DNA of 64,000 bases from Kuschelorhynchus macadamiae (GCA_030620095.1 JAUTXW010000214.1:1306001-1370000), one strand, 5' to 3'. Counted from the stretch's first letter, positions 28,010 through 40,381 are shown. Notes: generated by a model from the letters alone, not told the origin. Numbers and translations are program-made.

Positions 28010-30709
28010 ATGTTCAACGATTCTGATCTGGACGTTGTGGGACTTTCTGAAACATGGCTTTCTACCAACTTACCTACTTCTGCTTTTAATATTAATGATT
28101 ATAATTTAGTCCGACGTGATCGGGAAGGGAGGGGTGGTGGAGTTGCGTTTTACGTTAAGAGTTTATTGCCTTTTAAATTACTGGAGATCGGCAGTGCTCA
28201 AGCTATCCTTGAACAACTTTGGATCTCATAAAAATTGCTAATAAGAGAATTTGCATGGGAACGCTCTATAGGCCACCTAACTCTAATTAGTCTCAGTGTC
28301 TTGATTTACTGGAGGAAAGTTTGGTAAGCATTATTCCTGAATTCGATTATGTCGTATTTGGCGGTGACTTTAATGTCGACTTTTTAAAAAAACATGATCA
28401 AAGCTACTTATTGTTCTCTAATTTTTTAAATAAATACGGTATTATACAATGCGTTAATCAGCCAACACGTATAACCAATAATACAAGTACTCTTATTGAT
28501 TTAATAATTTCTTCAAACACGGATATTGTCTGCGGAACAGGGACATTTAAAATGGTGGGCATCTCGGATCATGATATGGTTCATTGTAAGATAAAATTAC
28601 GCAAACCCAAACCAAATCCTTTTTTCAAAACATATAGAGATTTTTCCTCCTTTAATTATAATCAATTTCTTGGCGATTTGAGTTTGATATATTGGGATCA
28701 TCTGTTTTCTTTGGATGACCTTGATGAGATGATTGATTTTTTTAATTTTAACGTATTAAATTTATTTAATAAACATGCACCCTTTAAAACAGCTAAGATT
28801 ACTAAACCACCAGCACCATGGCTCACTGAAAATTTAAAGATCATGATTAAGTTAAAAAGAAAGGCTTTAACAAAGTATAAAAAATTGAAAACGGAAAATT
28901 CTTGGAATGAATATAAAAGCTTAAGAAATTTGGTAAACGTGGCTGTTAAATCGGAAAAAAGGCATTTTTGCAGCATACTTTTCGAACAGATCCTAGAAAC
29001 TTTTGGCAAAACTTAAATATTTAAATATCAGGGGTGAAGACCTGTAGAACAATCTATTCTTAATGAATTTCAAGCAACGGACTTAAACAACTATTTTATT
29101 CATAATGCTCCACTCTCCAACATAAATAATCAACATTTTGTTAACGAAAATTATGGCAATAATTTATTTTTATATAACGGTAACCGTTTTATATTTAACA
29201 CTGTTCAGCCCGAATATGTCGAAAAAATAATTCTTAAACTAAAATCAAATGCCACTGGTTCCGATGGAATAAATATAAAAGTGATTTTATACTTAGTCCC
29301 TTTTCTTAATAATCATATTACTTATATTCTTAATAAATGCCTATTAACTTCGAAATTTCCAAAACTGTGGAAGGAGGCCACTGTCACACCATTACCAAAC
29401 CTTCAAGTCTCGGCGATTTTCGTCACATAAGCATCGTACCTACTATGTCAAAAATTATAGAAAAAATTGTGTATGAACAACTCAATAAATTCCTAAACGC
29501 TAATAATATTCTTCCCCCTACACAATCAGGACTCAGAGCTAGGCACAGTACCTCAACAGCTCTTCATGTGACAAAGGCGAAAATACCTTTTTAGTTCTAT
29601 TAGACTTTAGTAAGGCCTTCGATACATTGAATTATACCATAATGAATGTAAAATTAAAATAATTTAGTATTGGAGAGGAGGCTCTAATGTTTTTCAGAAG
29701 TTACTTTGATAACAGGCGGAAACGAGTGGCATATAATCATATTGTCTCGGAATTTGAACACGTCTCCAGAGGTGTTCCACAAGGAACCACACTGGGACCA
29801 ATTATGTTCTCTATATACACGTCTGATTTAAATAAAATACTTCGAAATTGTTCTTCACATCAATATGCTGATGATACTTAACTTTACATATCTTTTAGGT
29901 TAACTGATTTAGATATAGCCATTGACATTATTAATGCAGATCTGCACTTACTTAGTACATACTCCAAAAATCACCACCTTGTTCTAAATGAAAATAAAAC
30001 ACAGTTAATAGTTTTTGGTAAAAATAGAAACCAAATTATATCTTATCAGAATTTTAATATACTGTTAAATGGTACAAAATTAAACCCTACAGATAGTTGT
30101 AAAAATTTAGGAGTTTTTATAAATAATAGTTTAAGGTTTGAGAGTCATGTTTCCTATCTTCTGCAAAAAACGTACAGTAAACTAAGGATTCTTTATATAA
30201 ATAAAGATATTTTAGATACCCGTATTAAGCTTAAATTGACAGATTCTTTAATTTTGTCACATCTTTCATATTGCCATGCTGTCTACTGGTCTGCCTTGGT
30301 GCAGAGGGACAAATTAAGTCTGCAGAAATTGTAAAACGCCTGTATTCGTTTTAGTTATGGTTTACGTAAATATGACCACATTTTTGCAAGCTTCTCTCAG
30401 TCTGGATGGTTAAACCTTGAGGATCGTTACCTGACACAGTTTCTAAGTATTGTGTTTAAACTACTTTTTTATAAGGAACCCACATATTTGTACCAAAAGC
30501 TTACACGGCTATCCGATATTCACCGCCGTGATACGCGCTTTAACGACTTATTTAGCGTCCCCAGGCATAATTCGGCTCAATTTCAACATTCCTTTAGTTA
30601 TAATGCCGTTTTTCGATTTAATAAACTCTCCGCTAACGTCAGAGAGTCCCAAAACCCTAATATGTTTCGGAGAAGAGTGGGTGAGTTTGTAAGACGACAG
30701 AGAGAGTAA
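28010..30709 (+). pseudogene. LINE ORF2: endonuclease and reverse transcriptase, several breaks
   Basis: The endonuclease begins DVVGLSETWLS, followed by GRGGGVAFYVK, VVFGGDFNVDFL and later GISDHDMVHC, the APE-type signature. Reverse transcriptase blocks follow: PISIVPT-like HISIVPTMSKIIEK, SGLRARHSTSTAL, VLLDFSKAFDTLN, RGVPQGTTLGPIMF and HQYADDT (about 29865-29880). A C-terminal end with RRDTRFNDLF and FRRRVGEFVRR closes it. At least five frame breaks or stops (near 28230, 29016, 29594, 29660 and 29881). Confidence 0.85.
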
Positions 30710-30930
30710 CATTGGAAATAGTCGTATATTATATTATTGTATATGATGTGTGTATGTGTAAATGATTAAAAAAGTTTCTGAATTGTTCTGTTTTGCGCAT
30801 ATGGTTAGCTATAGAATAATAATTATAAATATTAATTTTAGTTAAGGGGGTTGTATAAGAGCAACATTGTTGGATATCGCCCCCTTAGTCTTTAATTTTG
30901 TTAACTGGTAGGTTTCTGAAATAAAAGACA

Positions 30931-30961
<31 letters not shown>

Positions 30962-31326
30962 TGGGGATGAAAATACTGGCTCTAAAAGATTTTTCACTTC
31001 TTTCTAGAAAAATTTGGGCATAAACTTTGAAGCACTTGCTCCAGCAAATCTTTTCTAATAAAGGGATATTTTTATTATTGGTCTTAAACATTTTCGATCT
31101 TACTTCAAATCAGTATGCCACGTAAATAAAACCTCTAAACAAAGAGGAGGCTTGGTCCCATTCGTTGTCCCCTGATTCGATTTATACGCAATTTGCATGA
31201 TTTGTGATGATATTACAGCAACCTGTATAAAATATGGAAGTGAAAAATCTGTTAGAAAAGTGGTATTTATTTTGTTTGATCTTGCTGCGGGCATAATATT
31301 TTAGAGATGTATACATTTTTTAATTG
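30962..31326. other. No recognisable feature
   Basis: Spacer between two LINEs; no gene or repeat seen. Confidence 0.4.
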
Positions 31327-33945
31327 GTATATTATAAATATTGGCAGGCGTGCCTTAATTCGCCCTCCTTTGGACCTTCGGATCGTCAAACTTGGCTAAA
31401 AACGTATAGATAACGTAAATCTCTCTTAACTGTTCTATTCGTTTTGTTTGCATGCATAGGCAGGAGGTATTGAGTGGATATAACGAAAGACGACGCTCTT
31501 GGTGTAACTTGAGTCACACACATTCCCACTTAGACTTACTTCTTACTCACCCACCCAGACCTACACAGCCCCAGGGGATCAAGGGTACCTCCTGCAGGGG
31601 ATCGGATGCCCAGTACCGGTTGGTGGAGGTGGTGGTCGCACAGGTCTCTTCCAACCGTCAGCCAACGATTACGCCGCATCTCCAGGTGAGAAACCGTGCT
31701 GGAATGCAGGCCCCTACTACCGGAAAAGAGTTTCGTAATTCTAAACGTCCTAGGATAACCTCACCTGAGTTTTTTAAATTCTTCAGAATGTACATATCTT
31801 CGCCAGGAACTCACACAACTTCACAAATATTTCACCTTTTTTAATAGATAAAGCTATCTGCGGATCAATAGGCGAAACTATAGTAATGTAAGAAAACTAA
31901 AAAATGTCATCTTATTGATAGAGATTAAAGAAAAAAGACAAGTAAACAAAGTAATAATACTAAATAAACTTCATGATATAAATATCAGCGTTAAACCGCA
32001 TAAAACCCTAAAAATACCCAAAAGTATGTGACCATATTTAAAGATTTACTGAGTTGTACTGAGGAAGAAGTCGTAGACAATTTAAAGGCACAAGGCGTCA
32101 TGATGATTAAAAGAATAACTAAAAAAAATGATGAGATACTTCCTACTAAAAGTCTGATTTTAACTTTTGAAATTCATAAACTTCCGGAAATAATTTTTGG
32201 CTGGTTGGTATTCCCTTAAAGTTCGATCCTATTTTCTCACCCCAATGCGTTGTTTTAACTGTGTTTTTAAAAGTTTAGACATATTTCTTCCTCATGTAGA
32301 AATGAACAAATTTTCCCTTCCTGTGTGAAACCTAATCACCCAAACAGGAATGCAATCCTCCAGTTACTTGTATGAATTGTCAAGGAGGACACTCCCCTCT
32401 ATACAATTTCCTACCTATAAATGGAATCTAAAATTCCCTATAATGAAGCTAAAAAGAAAAGTAAATTATTATTTCCCGATCTTAAAATATCATACGCCAA
32501 AGCAACTGTAAATAAACATATATTATCTACAAGTACCCTAGGCAACATTACCCCATAACAAACCCTTCCCATCTCAACCCTCACATCACCCCTCTATCTC
32601 CTTCTCACACTTCCCTTACTTTCATCCCTACTCACACTTTATCTACCCCCTTCTACTAGTCCTGCCACAAAGACACCCCCCCCCCCCCCCCGCCTCATTC
32701 AAAGTAAACCCAAAAATTATGAAAGCATTTGTTCTAATCCGACCAAATCTAAACCTTCTCCCACCCAACAGGACTAACTCTAATTCTTCCCTCTATTCTA
32801 AAAGTGATACAGATTCCAGTCATCCTACAGACAATAAAGAAATTATCTAAAAAAAATTTATCCTAGACCAATATTTATCCATTTGTTCTACAATGGAACT
32901 TAAATGCTTATTTCAGTCAATTAAAAAATCATAAAATCCTATCATCTGCAAATAAACGAACTATTATTGCTCTACAAGAAACTACCTTTAAACTTAACAA
33001 AAACGTCAGCTTTAAAATTACAATATTGTAAGGAAAGATAGAGAAAATGCCAATAAAGCATATAAATAACAACCATCCTTATAAGAAAATCCACATCAAC
33101 TTTGACTTACAGACTCCTTGCACTTCCAAATCACTATCTGCAACATATATATCTCGCCTTCTCTGATACTGAATGTAAATCAAATAAAATCGATTACGGA
33201 TCAGCTTTCCTTTCCTTTCCTATTGGGATCTAATAAAATAGACAACAGAAGTGTCTTGATAGAAAACTAGAATATATCCAAAGCTAACTGGGATTAATAC
33301 TAAAAGAAATTTTCTACACCCAACTTAAATAAAGACGACATCAATACCCTTTTAGAGGAGTAAGAATCAATCAATCACGTGCTATACCTACCTTCCAAAT
33401 TCTTCTCAATAAAGCTCCTGTTCTTTGATGGTTTGAGGAATGCAAGGAAGCAATCCAAAGTAGGAAAACGGTACTCAGTCTTTTTCGTCACAACCCTTCA
33501 TCTTCAAATTTTGTCAACTTCAAGAAAATCGAAGTAAAAGCTAAAAGACTATTAAATTAGCCAAATAGGAATCCTGGAGGAAATTTGTTAATAACATCAA
33601 CATCTACTCTACTAGTAAAGAAATGTGAAACAAAATAAGGCGCATGAAAGGAAAAGGCAACTCTCAAATACAAAAAATTCTTAACAATATGTGGATTAAG
33701 ACATATGACACTTTTGTTAGAATATCATTAACTGATATGTTTTTACCTAAAAATATACCTGATCAAATGAACATTTACTTTTAAAACTGTTCCGAGCCTT
33801 TTCAATATAAAAAGGTATTTGGAAGGTCATCACTCCGTTTTAGAAGTCTCCTGAAAATACAATAAAGACTGTGCTAAAATTACCTTACTCAAAACCTTGT
33901 ATAACTGTGACATGGACACTTTAATCTTTTATTTCAATTATATGT
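31327..33945 (+). mobile_element. Second LINE (Jockey-like), ORF1 and decayed endonuclease only
   Basis: A frame at 31452-31844 with a proline-rich start and RPRITSPEF-type segment, then 32028-32219 with GVMMIKRITKK and SLILTFEIHKLPEIIFG, leads after a break into zinc-knuckle-like RCFNCFKFRHISSSC and CPSCVKPNHPNRECN (about 32250-32400). This is the ORF1 layout of Jockey-type LINEs. Next QWNLNAYFSQLKNHK and ALQETTFKLNKN (about 32890-33010) mark the endonuclease. The reverse transcriptase is absent. A 16-C run lies at 32676-32691. Confidence 0.7.
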
Positions 33946-34608
33946 ATACAGGGTGTTTTCTAACTAAGATGCGTAACTCGAAGAGGTGATTCTTTAGGTT
34001 ATTTTACGAAAAAAATTTCCTATGAACATGTGTCCGGATTTGTCTCGATTCTGAGATACAGGGTGTTAAAGTTAAAACAAAATCGTTTTTTTATAAATAT
34101 CCTTAAGCCGATTTGGTTGTGAAAATTTGCAGTTTTGTATTTATGAAACTAAGGCCTTAATTTAGCCCTAACTTGATTGAAGTTATTGGATCCAGTGGTG
34201 TCTCAAGGCACCGCAACGATCAATATTGAAAAAAAAAAAGTACGCAACTGACCCTTTTTGCAGTTTTTATAGCTTTTTCAGTTTAAACAACTGAAAATAC
34301 AATTTTTCCTGAAATGACTGACATGTACTTTATTTATGGTTGAGCAAATGAAAATTCGGAAGAGATACGGAAAATTTACCAAGACAGATATCCTAACAGA
34401 CTAATTCCATGGGCTAAAACATTCAGAACGATACATGCAAGATTAAGTGAAATCGATAGTTTAAATAAAAATACGGGTGGTGGAAGACCAGAAACTGTAA
34501 CCTGAACTAGAAGAAGCTATACTTAATACGGCCGAAGAAGATCCTTCAAATAGTACCAGCTTCAAGTCAGTCCAAAAACAGTTTGAAAGTTTTAAAAAGG
34601 AATTTACT

Positions 34609-34612
<4 letters not shown>
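33946..34612 (+). mobile_element. Mariner-like element, 5' part only (D-36-D family)
   Basis: It starts with TATACAGGGTGTTTTCTAAC, the TA plus ACAGGGTG end common to this family. From 34317 the coding remnant reads DMYFIYG, then YQDRYPNRLIPWAKTFRTIH and GGGRPETV, the N-terminal helix-turn-helix (DUF4817-like) part. It runs into a (TA)n array where the rest is lost. Confidence 0.7.

Positions 34613-34700
<88 letters not shown>
34613..34700. repeat. (TA)n array
   Basis: About 84 bp of alternating TA, joining one mariner-like fragment to the left end of the next. Confidence 0.95.
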
Positions 34701-34702
<2 letters not shown>

Positions 34703-36433
34703 CAGGGAGTAATTTAATTGGTGGCTGATTATTATTTATTAGCTTATTTAAGAAAGAAAAGTGCATATGAACATACGTCCTAAACCTCTCAACTTTAATT
34801 CTATTCTTAGCATTTTCATATAATTTAGCACCAATAGGCATTTTTTGATGTAGAAGATTTTTTGATAATTTTACCAGTGGCGTCCGTACGGAATTTAGAC
34901 TGGAGATTTTTATTTAAGTGTGGTACGCCACTGCCTTTTCCGGAATTAAAAATAATTTATTAAAGTATTCATAAAAGTTGTAGTTTTTTCATTGTGAAAA
35001 TTTCTTTAATCAATAATAAAAAGAAAGTAAGTAAACTATGTTAAGATTTACAAATTTCGAGTTAGCAGATATGCATTTCACCTACGGACTTGCTGAGGGG
35101 AATGTGTTTATGGCTAGGCATCGCACGGTGAGAACACCAGAATTAAAGGAAGCTGTTTTGAACACAATTAAGGAACATCCAAAAACAAGTACTAGGAAAA
35201 TTGCGGTAATGCTAAATGTTTCCTATTTTCTTATTTGGAAAATACTTGTTGACAATTAACTATACTCATATCATATTCGCTGAAAATCCTTTATTTCATA
35301 ACAAAATACTCTTTACTAATGAAGCTAAATCTTCCCGCAGTTCCATTCCATAATAATCATGTATGTGCAGAAGAAAACTCACACGCAATTACTGAGGACT
35401 ATCATCAGGAGCAGTTTTCCGTGAATGTGTGGGCTGGAATAGTTGAAGATTTCCTCATAGGACCGTTCTTTTTTTAAGAGAAGAAATGTAGTACATTCAT
35501 GATGGTGCTCCTACACATTTTAGCATTCATGGTAGGGCATTTCTAAATGAGGCGTTTGCCAATCGCTGGATAGGACGTAGAGGAACTCAATCTTGGCCTC
35601 CCAGGTCCCCCGATTTAAATTGTTTAGACTATTTTTTGTGGGGGCACCTCAAGACTTTAGTTTTAACTATACCAGTTCAAACTGTACAAGAACTAAGGCA
35701 AAAAATTTTACTTTCTTGCCAAACCATAAGAAATAGTCCTGGAATTTTTGAAAGGGTTCGCCAATCCATGAGAAATAGAGTTGAAGCCTGTATTCTAGCA
35801 GAAGGAGGACATTTTCAACAATTGTTGTGATAATTAAATTAAATATTAGTTTATTTTATGCATAGAAGACTTGCAAGATTTTTTTTTAGTTTTCATGCAT
35901 TGCAAAATCCCTAAAATCTCATGTGGCAGTTTATAGATAAGATGTGTTTTTGTCTAATTTTTATTAAATTAAAGTCAATCGATTAAAATAGCTACTACTA
36001 CAATTCAAGTTTATTACAAAAAATGTATAAGTAAGTATTATTTTGAGTACTGAGTCGAAAACGAATTTTTCATTACCATGCATGAAAATTGTTTTTAATC
36101 TTTTACGCCAAAACAGTTGGTTGGACGAAAAACTGTCAAGAATTTAAATTTGTTGCAAAATAAATGAGGATTTCAAAAATAATTTTCATTTCCGGAAAAA
36201 GCAGTGAGGTACCATACTTTTTTAGAAAAATCTTCAGTCTACATCCCGTACGGACGCCACTGGTAGAAACATTAAAAAATCTTCTACATCAAAAATGCCT
36301 ATTGGTGCTTAGTAGGTGCGTGCCAAATTTTATGAAAACACTAAGAACAGTATTAAAGTTATGATAAGAAAACGATTTTTTTTTTAAACTTTAACACCTT
36401 GTAGCTCAAAAGTTGAGAGGTTTAGGACGTATA

Positions 36434-36434
<1 letters not shown>
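34701..36434 (+). mobile_element. Mariner-like element with long inverted ends (D-36-D family)
   Basis: Left end TACAGGGAGTAATTTAATTG at 34701. The region 34770-34925 is inverted at 36215-36430 (for example AGCACCAATAGGCATTTTTT versus its complement near 36285-36305). The outermost ~80 bp of the right repeat have been replaced by (TA)n. Contains a damaged transposase gene. Confidence 0.8.
35038..35830 (+). pseudogene. Mariner-like transposase, degraded in the middle
   Basis: N-terminal part (35038-35259): ELADMHFTYGLAEGN and helix-turn-helix RKIAVMLNVSYFLIWKIL. The first catalytic Asp region is decayed (TNEAKS in place of TDEA). C-terminal part (35490-35830): IHDGAPTHF, then WPPRSPDLNCLDYFLWGHL, giving 36 residues between the last two Asp by my count, and a tail RNRVEACILAEGGHFQQLL. 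Two frame changes and several stops. Other members lie at 33946, 40589 and 46475. Confidence 0.85.

Positions 36435-36497
<63 letters not shown>
36435..36497. repeat. (TA)n array
   Basis: About 60 bp of TA between the mariner-like right end and the next repeat cluster. Confidence 0.95.
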
Positions 36498-36498
<1 letters not shown>

Positions 36499-36825
36499 CA
36501 GAAAATGGATTCTTTGGGATGACCGCTAAAGCAATGGAATTTGGCTAACCATAGACACGTGGTTCTGACTTAAGGTCTTCATCAGTACAGTCAACTAGTT
36601 GAAAGACGAGTACAACTAGTGCCAAAATGAATACACAAAACAATACCAGAGAGTTTTGCTCCTGTTGGTGACTCTGGTAGTGTTTTGTGTATTCATTTTG
36701 GCACTAGTTGTACTCGTCTTTCAACTAGTTGACTGTACTGATGAAGACCTTAAGCCAGAAACACATTTCTATGGTTAGCCAAATTCCATTGCTTTAGGAG
36801 TCATCCCAAAGAATCCATTTTCTGC
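36498..36825. repeat. Perfect-looking foldback: 154-bp arms, 20-bp loop
   Basis: Left arm 36498-36651 and right arm 36672-36825 are inverted copies with few differences; the loop is 36652-36671. Each arm carries a hammerhead-like core and ends GCAGAAAATGGATTC or its complement. A third copy in direct orientation lies at 36984-37198. Confidence 0.88.
36728..36779 (+). ncRNA. Degenerate hammerhead ribozyme copy
   Basis: Same layout as the copy at 37058-37109, with CTGATGA core and GAAA, but the stem III/cleavage region reads CACATTTC instead of CACGTGTC and stem II has one change. Probably weak or inactive. It is 330 bp upstream of the better copy in the same orientation. Confidence 0.5.
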
Positions 36826-36983
36826 TATATACTAGTTCTAACCGCGTTATATATTTTCTACTTTTGATTTACTACTCTTGGGTTATGAGTTTCGCCACAG
36901 GTGGCTGTATGCTGCTCCGTGGTAAATAGAGTATCAAGTCCGGCGAAGATTTCGGATGTTCTCTTGGTAATCACAAATGTCGG

Positions 36984-37194
36984 TTTTGCTCCTGTTGGTG
37001 ACTCTGGTATTGTTTTGTGTATTCATTTTGGCACTAGTTTTACTCGTCTTTCAACTAGTTGACTGTACTGATGAAGACCTTAAGTCAGAAACACGTGTCT
37101 ATGGTTAGCCAAATTCCATTGCTTTAGCGGTCATCCCAAAGAATCCATTTTCTGCAATATACTAGTTCTAACCGCGTTATATATTTTCTACTTT

Positions 37195-37198
<4 letters not shown>
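36984..37198 (+). repeat. Third copy of the hammerhead-bearing repeat, direct orientation
   Basis: Matches 36653-36872 at nearly every base, from TTTTGCTCCTGTTGGTGACT through CTAGTTCTAACCGCGTTATA, then runs into (TA)n at 37195-37255. The two direct copies are separated by about 110 bp of single-copy sequence. Confidence 0.85.
37058..37109 (+). ncRNA. Type I hammerhead ribozyme with minimal stem III
   Basis: Core CTGATGA is at 37068-37074, the stem II region AGACCTTAAGTCA at 37075-37087, GAAA at 37088-37091, stem III CACGTG at 37092-37097, and the cleavage triplet GTC ends at 37099. Stem I pairs GTTGACTGTA (37058-37067) with TATGGTTAGC (37100-37109) over ten positions counting G-U pairs. All invariant core bases are present; the first stem II pair is A-A, a weakness. 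The tiny stem III is typical of hammerheads in Penelope-like elements and retrozymes, which work as dimers. Confidence 0.65.
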
Positions 37199-37255
<57 letters not shown>

Positions 37256-37289
37256 CATAAATTAGAATTTTTCTTTAACCATATATTTA

Positions 37290-39695
37290 TATGTGGGACC
37301 TTATTTTCTTGGGTTAGGGTAACAATGATAAAAAAAAATTCTTACTAATCAACGTTTCGCTCATTGTGTTGAGCTTCCTCATGATTTTATTGCCTTCTAA
37401 TTGCTAAATTTTTTTTTTCATTAAAAACACAATAAAAATATATACATACATACACGTAAACATCATTATATGCATTGAGACGTTAACTGGTTAAAATGAC
37501 CAAAATTGTACACTTTAAAATGAATTTAAAAACACATTTTTGAGTTAGTAGACACAAATTTAAAACGCAAATATCTATTATACTTATAGTTTACGTTACG
37601 AACCTTGTAGAAGCAATTTGCTTGGTGGAATGTTAATGTGGTGAAATTATGAGACTGATCGGGTCTAGAATATTTTGGTTAACATTTTTTTTTGCTATAA
37701 AAACTCTCTACTTTATCTGATTCTTGGCACCTGTGAATACAAATATTATTATTTTTAATTGATATACAGAGGCAAGTTGCATTTCTGTTTAACATTTTAT
37801 ACAGGGTTGGGAAGATTAGATTTTGAATTCGTATTTGCTTCCGATTAGTTAATTAAGTTGAGATATATTTGAGTTAAACCACTGATATCTTTTTTATCAT
37901 TTACTGCCTGGCTCTCCTTTTTTATTGCTATTATTTATTTCTTTAACTGTTAATTTATAATAATTTCTATCTTCGGCTAAAATCTCGGATGCGTTAAAGT
38001 TAAACTCATATTTTGTTGTATTTTCATGTTTATGAAGAGCAGTAGATGCATTTTTAGTATATGTGTGCACTTTAATAGGGTTTTCTAAGTATTGTGGTGT
38101 CGTACCTATATATTTCTTAGGACAATTTAAACATGGAATTGAATAAATTACGTTTGATTTCTTTTTTTGTGGAACTTTACTTTTTAATGGTAAGTACAGA
38201 GAATTTAATAAATTTTGTGCTTTATGACAAACAGTTATGTTGTGTTTTGAAAAAAATTACTTTAATTTTTCTGATAGGTTATGTATACGGTAGTGCCATG
38301 TATTTAGTATTTTGGTTCTTTATTTGTCCTTTCTTCTTGCTGCAATGAAGATAAGTTCTTTGTTTAAAAATCCTTAAAATATTTTTTTCTGGATAATGGT
38401 TGTCTACTAATACCTGTTTAACTTTTTCTAGTTTCTGGTCGGTATTCTGGAGAGGTTAGGGCGATTGCGCGGTCCGTTAATTCTATTATTACACTATTCT
38501 TTTGGTTGTTTGAATGGTGAAATAGTGTAATAATAGGATTAACGGACCGCGCAATCACCCTAACCTCTCCAGAATACCGACCAGAAACTAGAAAAAGTTA
38601 AACAGGTATTAGTAGACAACCACAATCCCGAAAAAAATATTTTAAGGATTTTTAAACAAAGAAATTATCTTCATTACAGCAAGAAGAAAGAACAAATAAA
38701 GAACCAAAATACTAAATACGTGGCACTACCGTATATACACAACCTATCAGAAAAATTAAAGTATATTTTTTCAAAACACAACATAACTGTTTGTCATAAA
38801 GCACAAAATGTATTAAATTCTCTGTACACACCATTAAAAAGTAACGTTGAACAAAAAAAGAAATTAAACGTAATTTATTCAATTCCATGTTTAAGTTGTC
38901 CTAAGAAATATATAGGTATGACAACACAATACTTAGAAAACCACATTAACGGACACAAATATACTAAAAATGCATCTATTGCTCTTCATAAACATGAACA
39001 TACAACAAAACACGAGTTTAACTTTAACGCAACCGAGATTTTAGCACAAGATAGAAATTATTATAAATTAACAGTTAAGGAAATACTAGCAATGAGAAAG
39101 GAGAGTCAGGCAGTAAATGATAAAAAAGATATTAGTGGTTTAAGTCAAATATATTTCAACTTAATTAATTAATCGGAAAAAATACAAATTCGAAATCTAA
39201 TCCTCTCAACCCTGTATAAAATTTTAAACCGAAATTCAACTGGCCTCTGTACATTAATTAAAAATAATAATATTTGTATTCACAGGTGCCAAGCATCAGA
39301 TAAAATACAGAGTTTCTATAGCAAAAAAAATGTTAACCAAAATATTCTAGACCAGATCAGTCTCATAATTTCACCACATTAACATTCCACCAAGCAAATT
39401 GCTTCTTCAAGGTTCGTACCGTAAACTATAAGTATAATAGATATTTGCGTTTTAAAAATTTATTTTAAAGTGTATACTTTTAGTCATTTTAAGCCATTTA
39501 ACGTCTCAATGTATATAATGATACTTACGTGTATGTATGTATATATTTTTATTGTGTTTTTAATGAAAAAAAAAAAATTAGGAATCAGGAGGCAATAAAA
39601 TCTTGAGGAAGCTCAACACAATGAGCGAAACGTTGATTTAAAGTGAGACATTTTTTTTTCATTTCATTCATTTCACCCAAGAAAATAATATATAT
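37290..39695. repeat. Large palindrome: two inverted Penelope-like fragments
   Basis: Arms of about 1.2 kb meet around a 22-bp spacer at 38499-38520. Examples of matching ends: GGTTAGGGCGATTGCGCGG (left) against CCGCGCAATCACCCTAACC (right), and CAACGTTTCGCTCATTGTG at 37352 against its complement near 39620. The arms differ by scattered substitutions and small indels. The right arm codes on plus, the left arm on minus, so the two pieces lie head to head. Confidence 0.9.
38513..39172 (+). pseudogene. Penelope-like element, C-terminal GIY-YIG endonuclease
   Basis: The open part 38720-39172 has LNVIYSIPCLSC then KKYIGMTTQYLENHINGHK, the GIY-YIG-type core of Penelope endonucleases with the CxxC before it, then ALHKHEHTTKHEFNF. 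Upstream, in two frames, IGLTDRAITLTSPEYRPE and VKQVLVDNHNP match the linker after the reverse transcriptase. The reverse transcriptase itself is missing. The inverted copy on the minus strand (about 38490-37850) is more broken. Confidence 0.85.
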
Positions 39696-40202
39696 ATTTA
39701 TATACTCAATTTGATTTAAAAAAGGAATTTTAAATTGTTCAGAAAAAGAAAAAACAACTTTATTTTTTTTAAATAGTTGTTTAAACTAAAACTGGGAATG
39801 TGCTCGCTTTAAGCTGGTTAACCCCGTACTTGTCAAATATTTTTTATACTAAATTTTAATTTAAACTGAACATCTACCAAAAAAAAAAGTTCGTTAATGT
39901 AAAATTAAAGCTCAGTACACAAAGCACGCTCATCTCAGAGATCAATATCGTTTTCCCCTCTTTTCTTTGTCAAAAGCAGTTATTTGTGTAAGGATTGTTT
40001 TGAAGGAACTTGTTCTTTAAGCCTTTTTTATTGCTTTCTCTGACGTTTAAGTCTTTATCACAGGACTGGAAATAAAGGCGACATTTAATTATGTTTTATG
40101 AAGCCCCAAAAAGAACGGTTAGATTCTGGTTTTATTTAATTCGCAGTCAAAAATCTTTATTTAACACTTACAACAACATACTATTTATGTCATTTTCGAT
40201 AT

Positions 40203-40209
<7 letters not shown>
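39696..40209. other. No recognisable feature
   Basis: AT-rich, no gene or terminal repeat seen. Confidence 0.4.

Positions 40210-40264
<55 letters not shown>
40210..40264. repeat. (TA)n array
   Basis: About 53 bp of alternating TA. Confidence 0.95.
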
Positions 40265-40268
<4 letters not shown>

Positions 40269-40381
40269 TATATAAATTAACCCACTCTGCCTGACGAGCT
40301 CGATGTATAAATTTTTCTCACGTGACTTATTTTCATCATAACACACTAGTACCACAACAATTTTTTATTTACAACCATGTA

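Larger units (their letters stand above)
26936..30961 (+). mobile_element. LINE (CR1/Jockey group), nearly full length but inactivated
   Basis: It has ORF1, endonuclease and reverse transcriptase in order and ends in an (ATT)n/(TTA)n tail at about 30936-30961. The 5' edge is a guess. There is no RNase H domain. Clade not resolved. A related 3' half lies at 62101-63680 with the same kind of tail. Confidence 0.85.

Noticed and set aside
34461..34841. Open frame across the TA array (Ile-Tyr repeat)
   Set aside because: It arises from alternating TA codons; no start context or protein-like sequence outside the array.
38133..38348. 71-codon hydrophobic frame in the left Penelope arm
   Set aside because: It is the antisense of the Penelope endonuclease copy in that arm.
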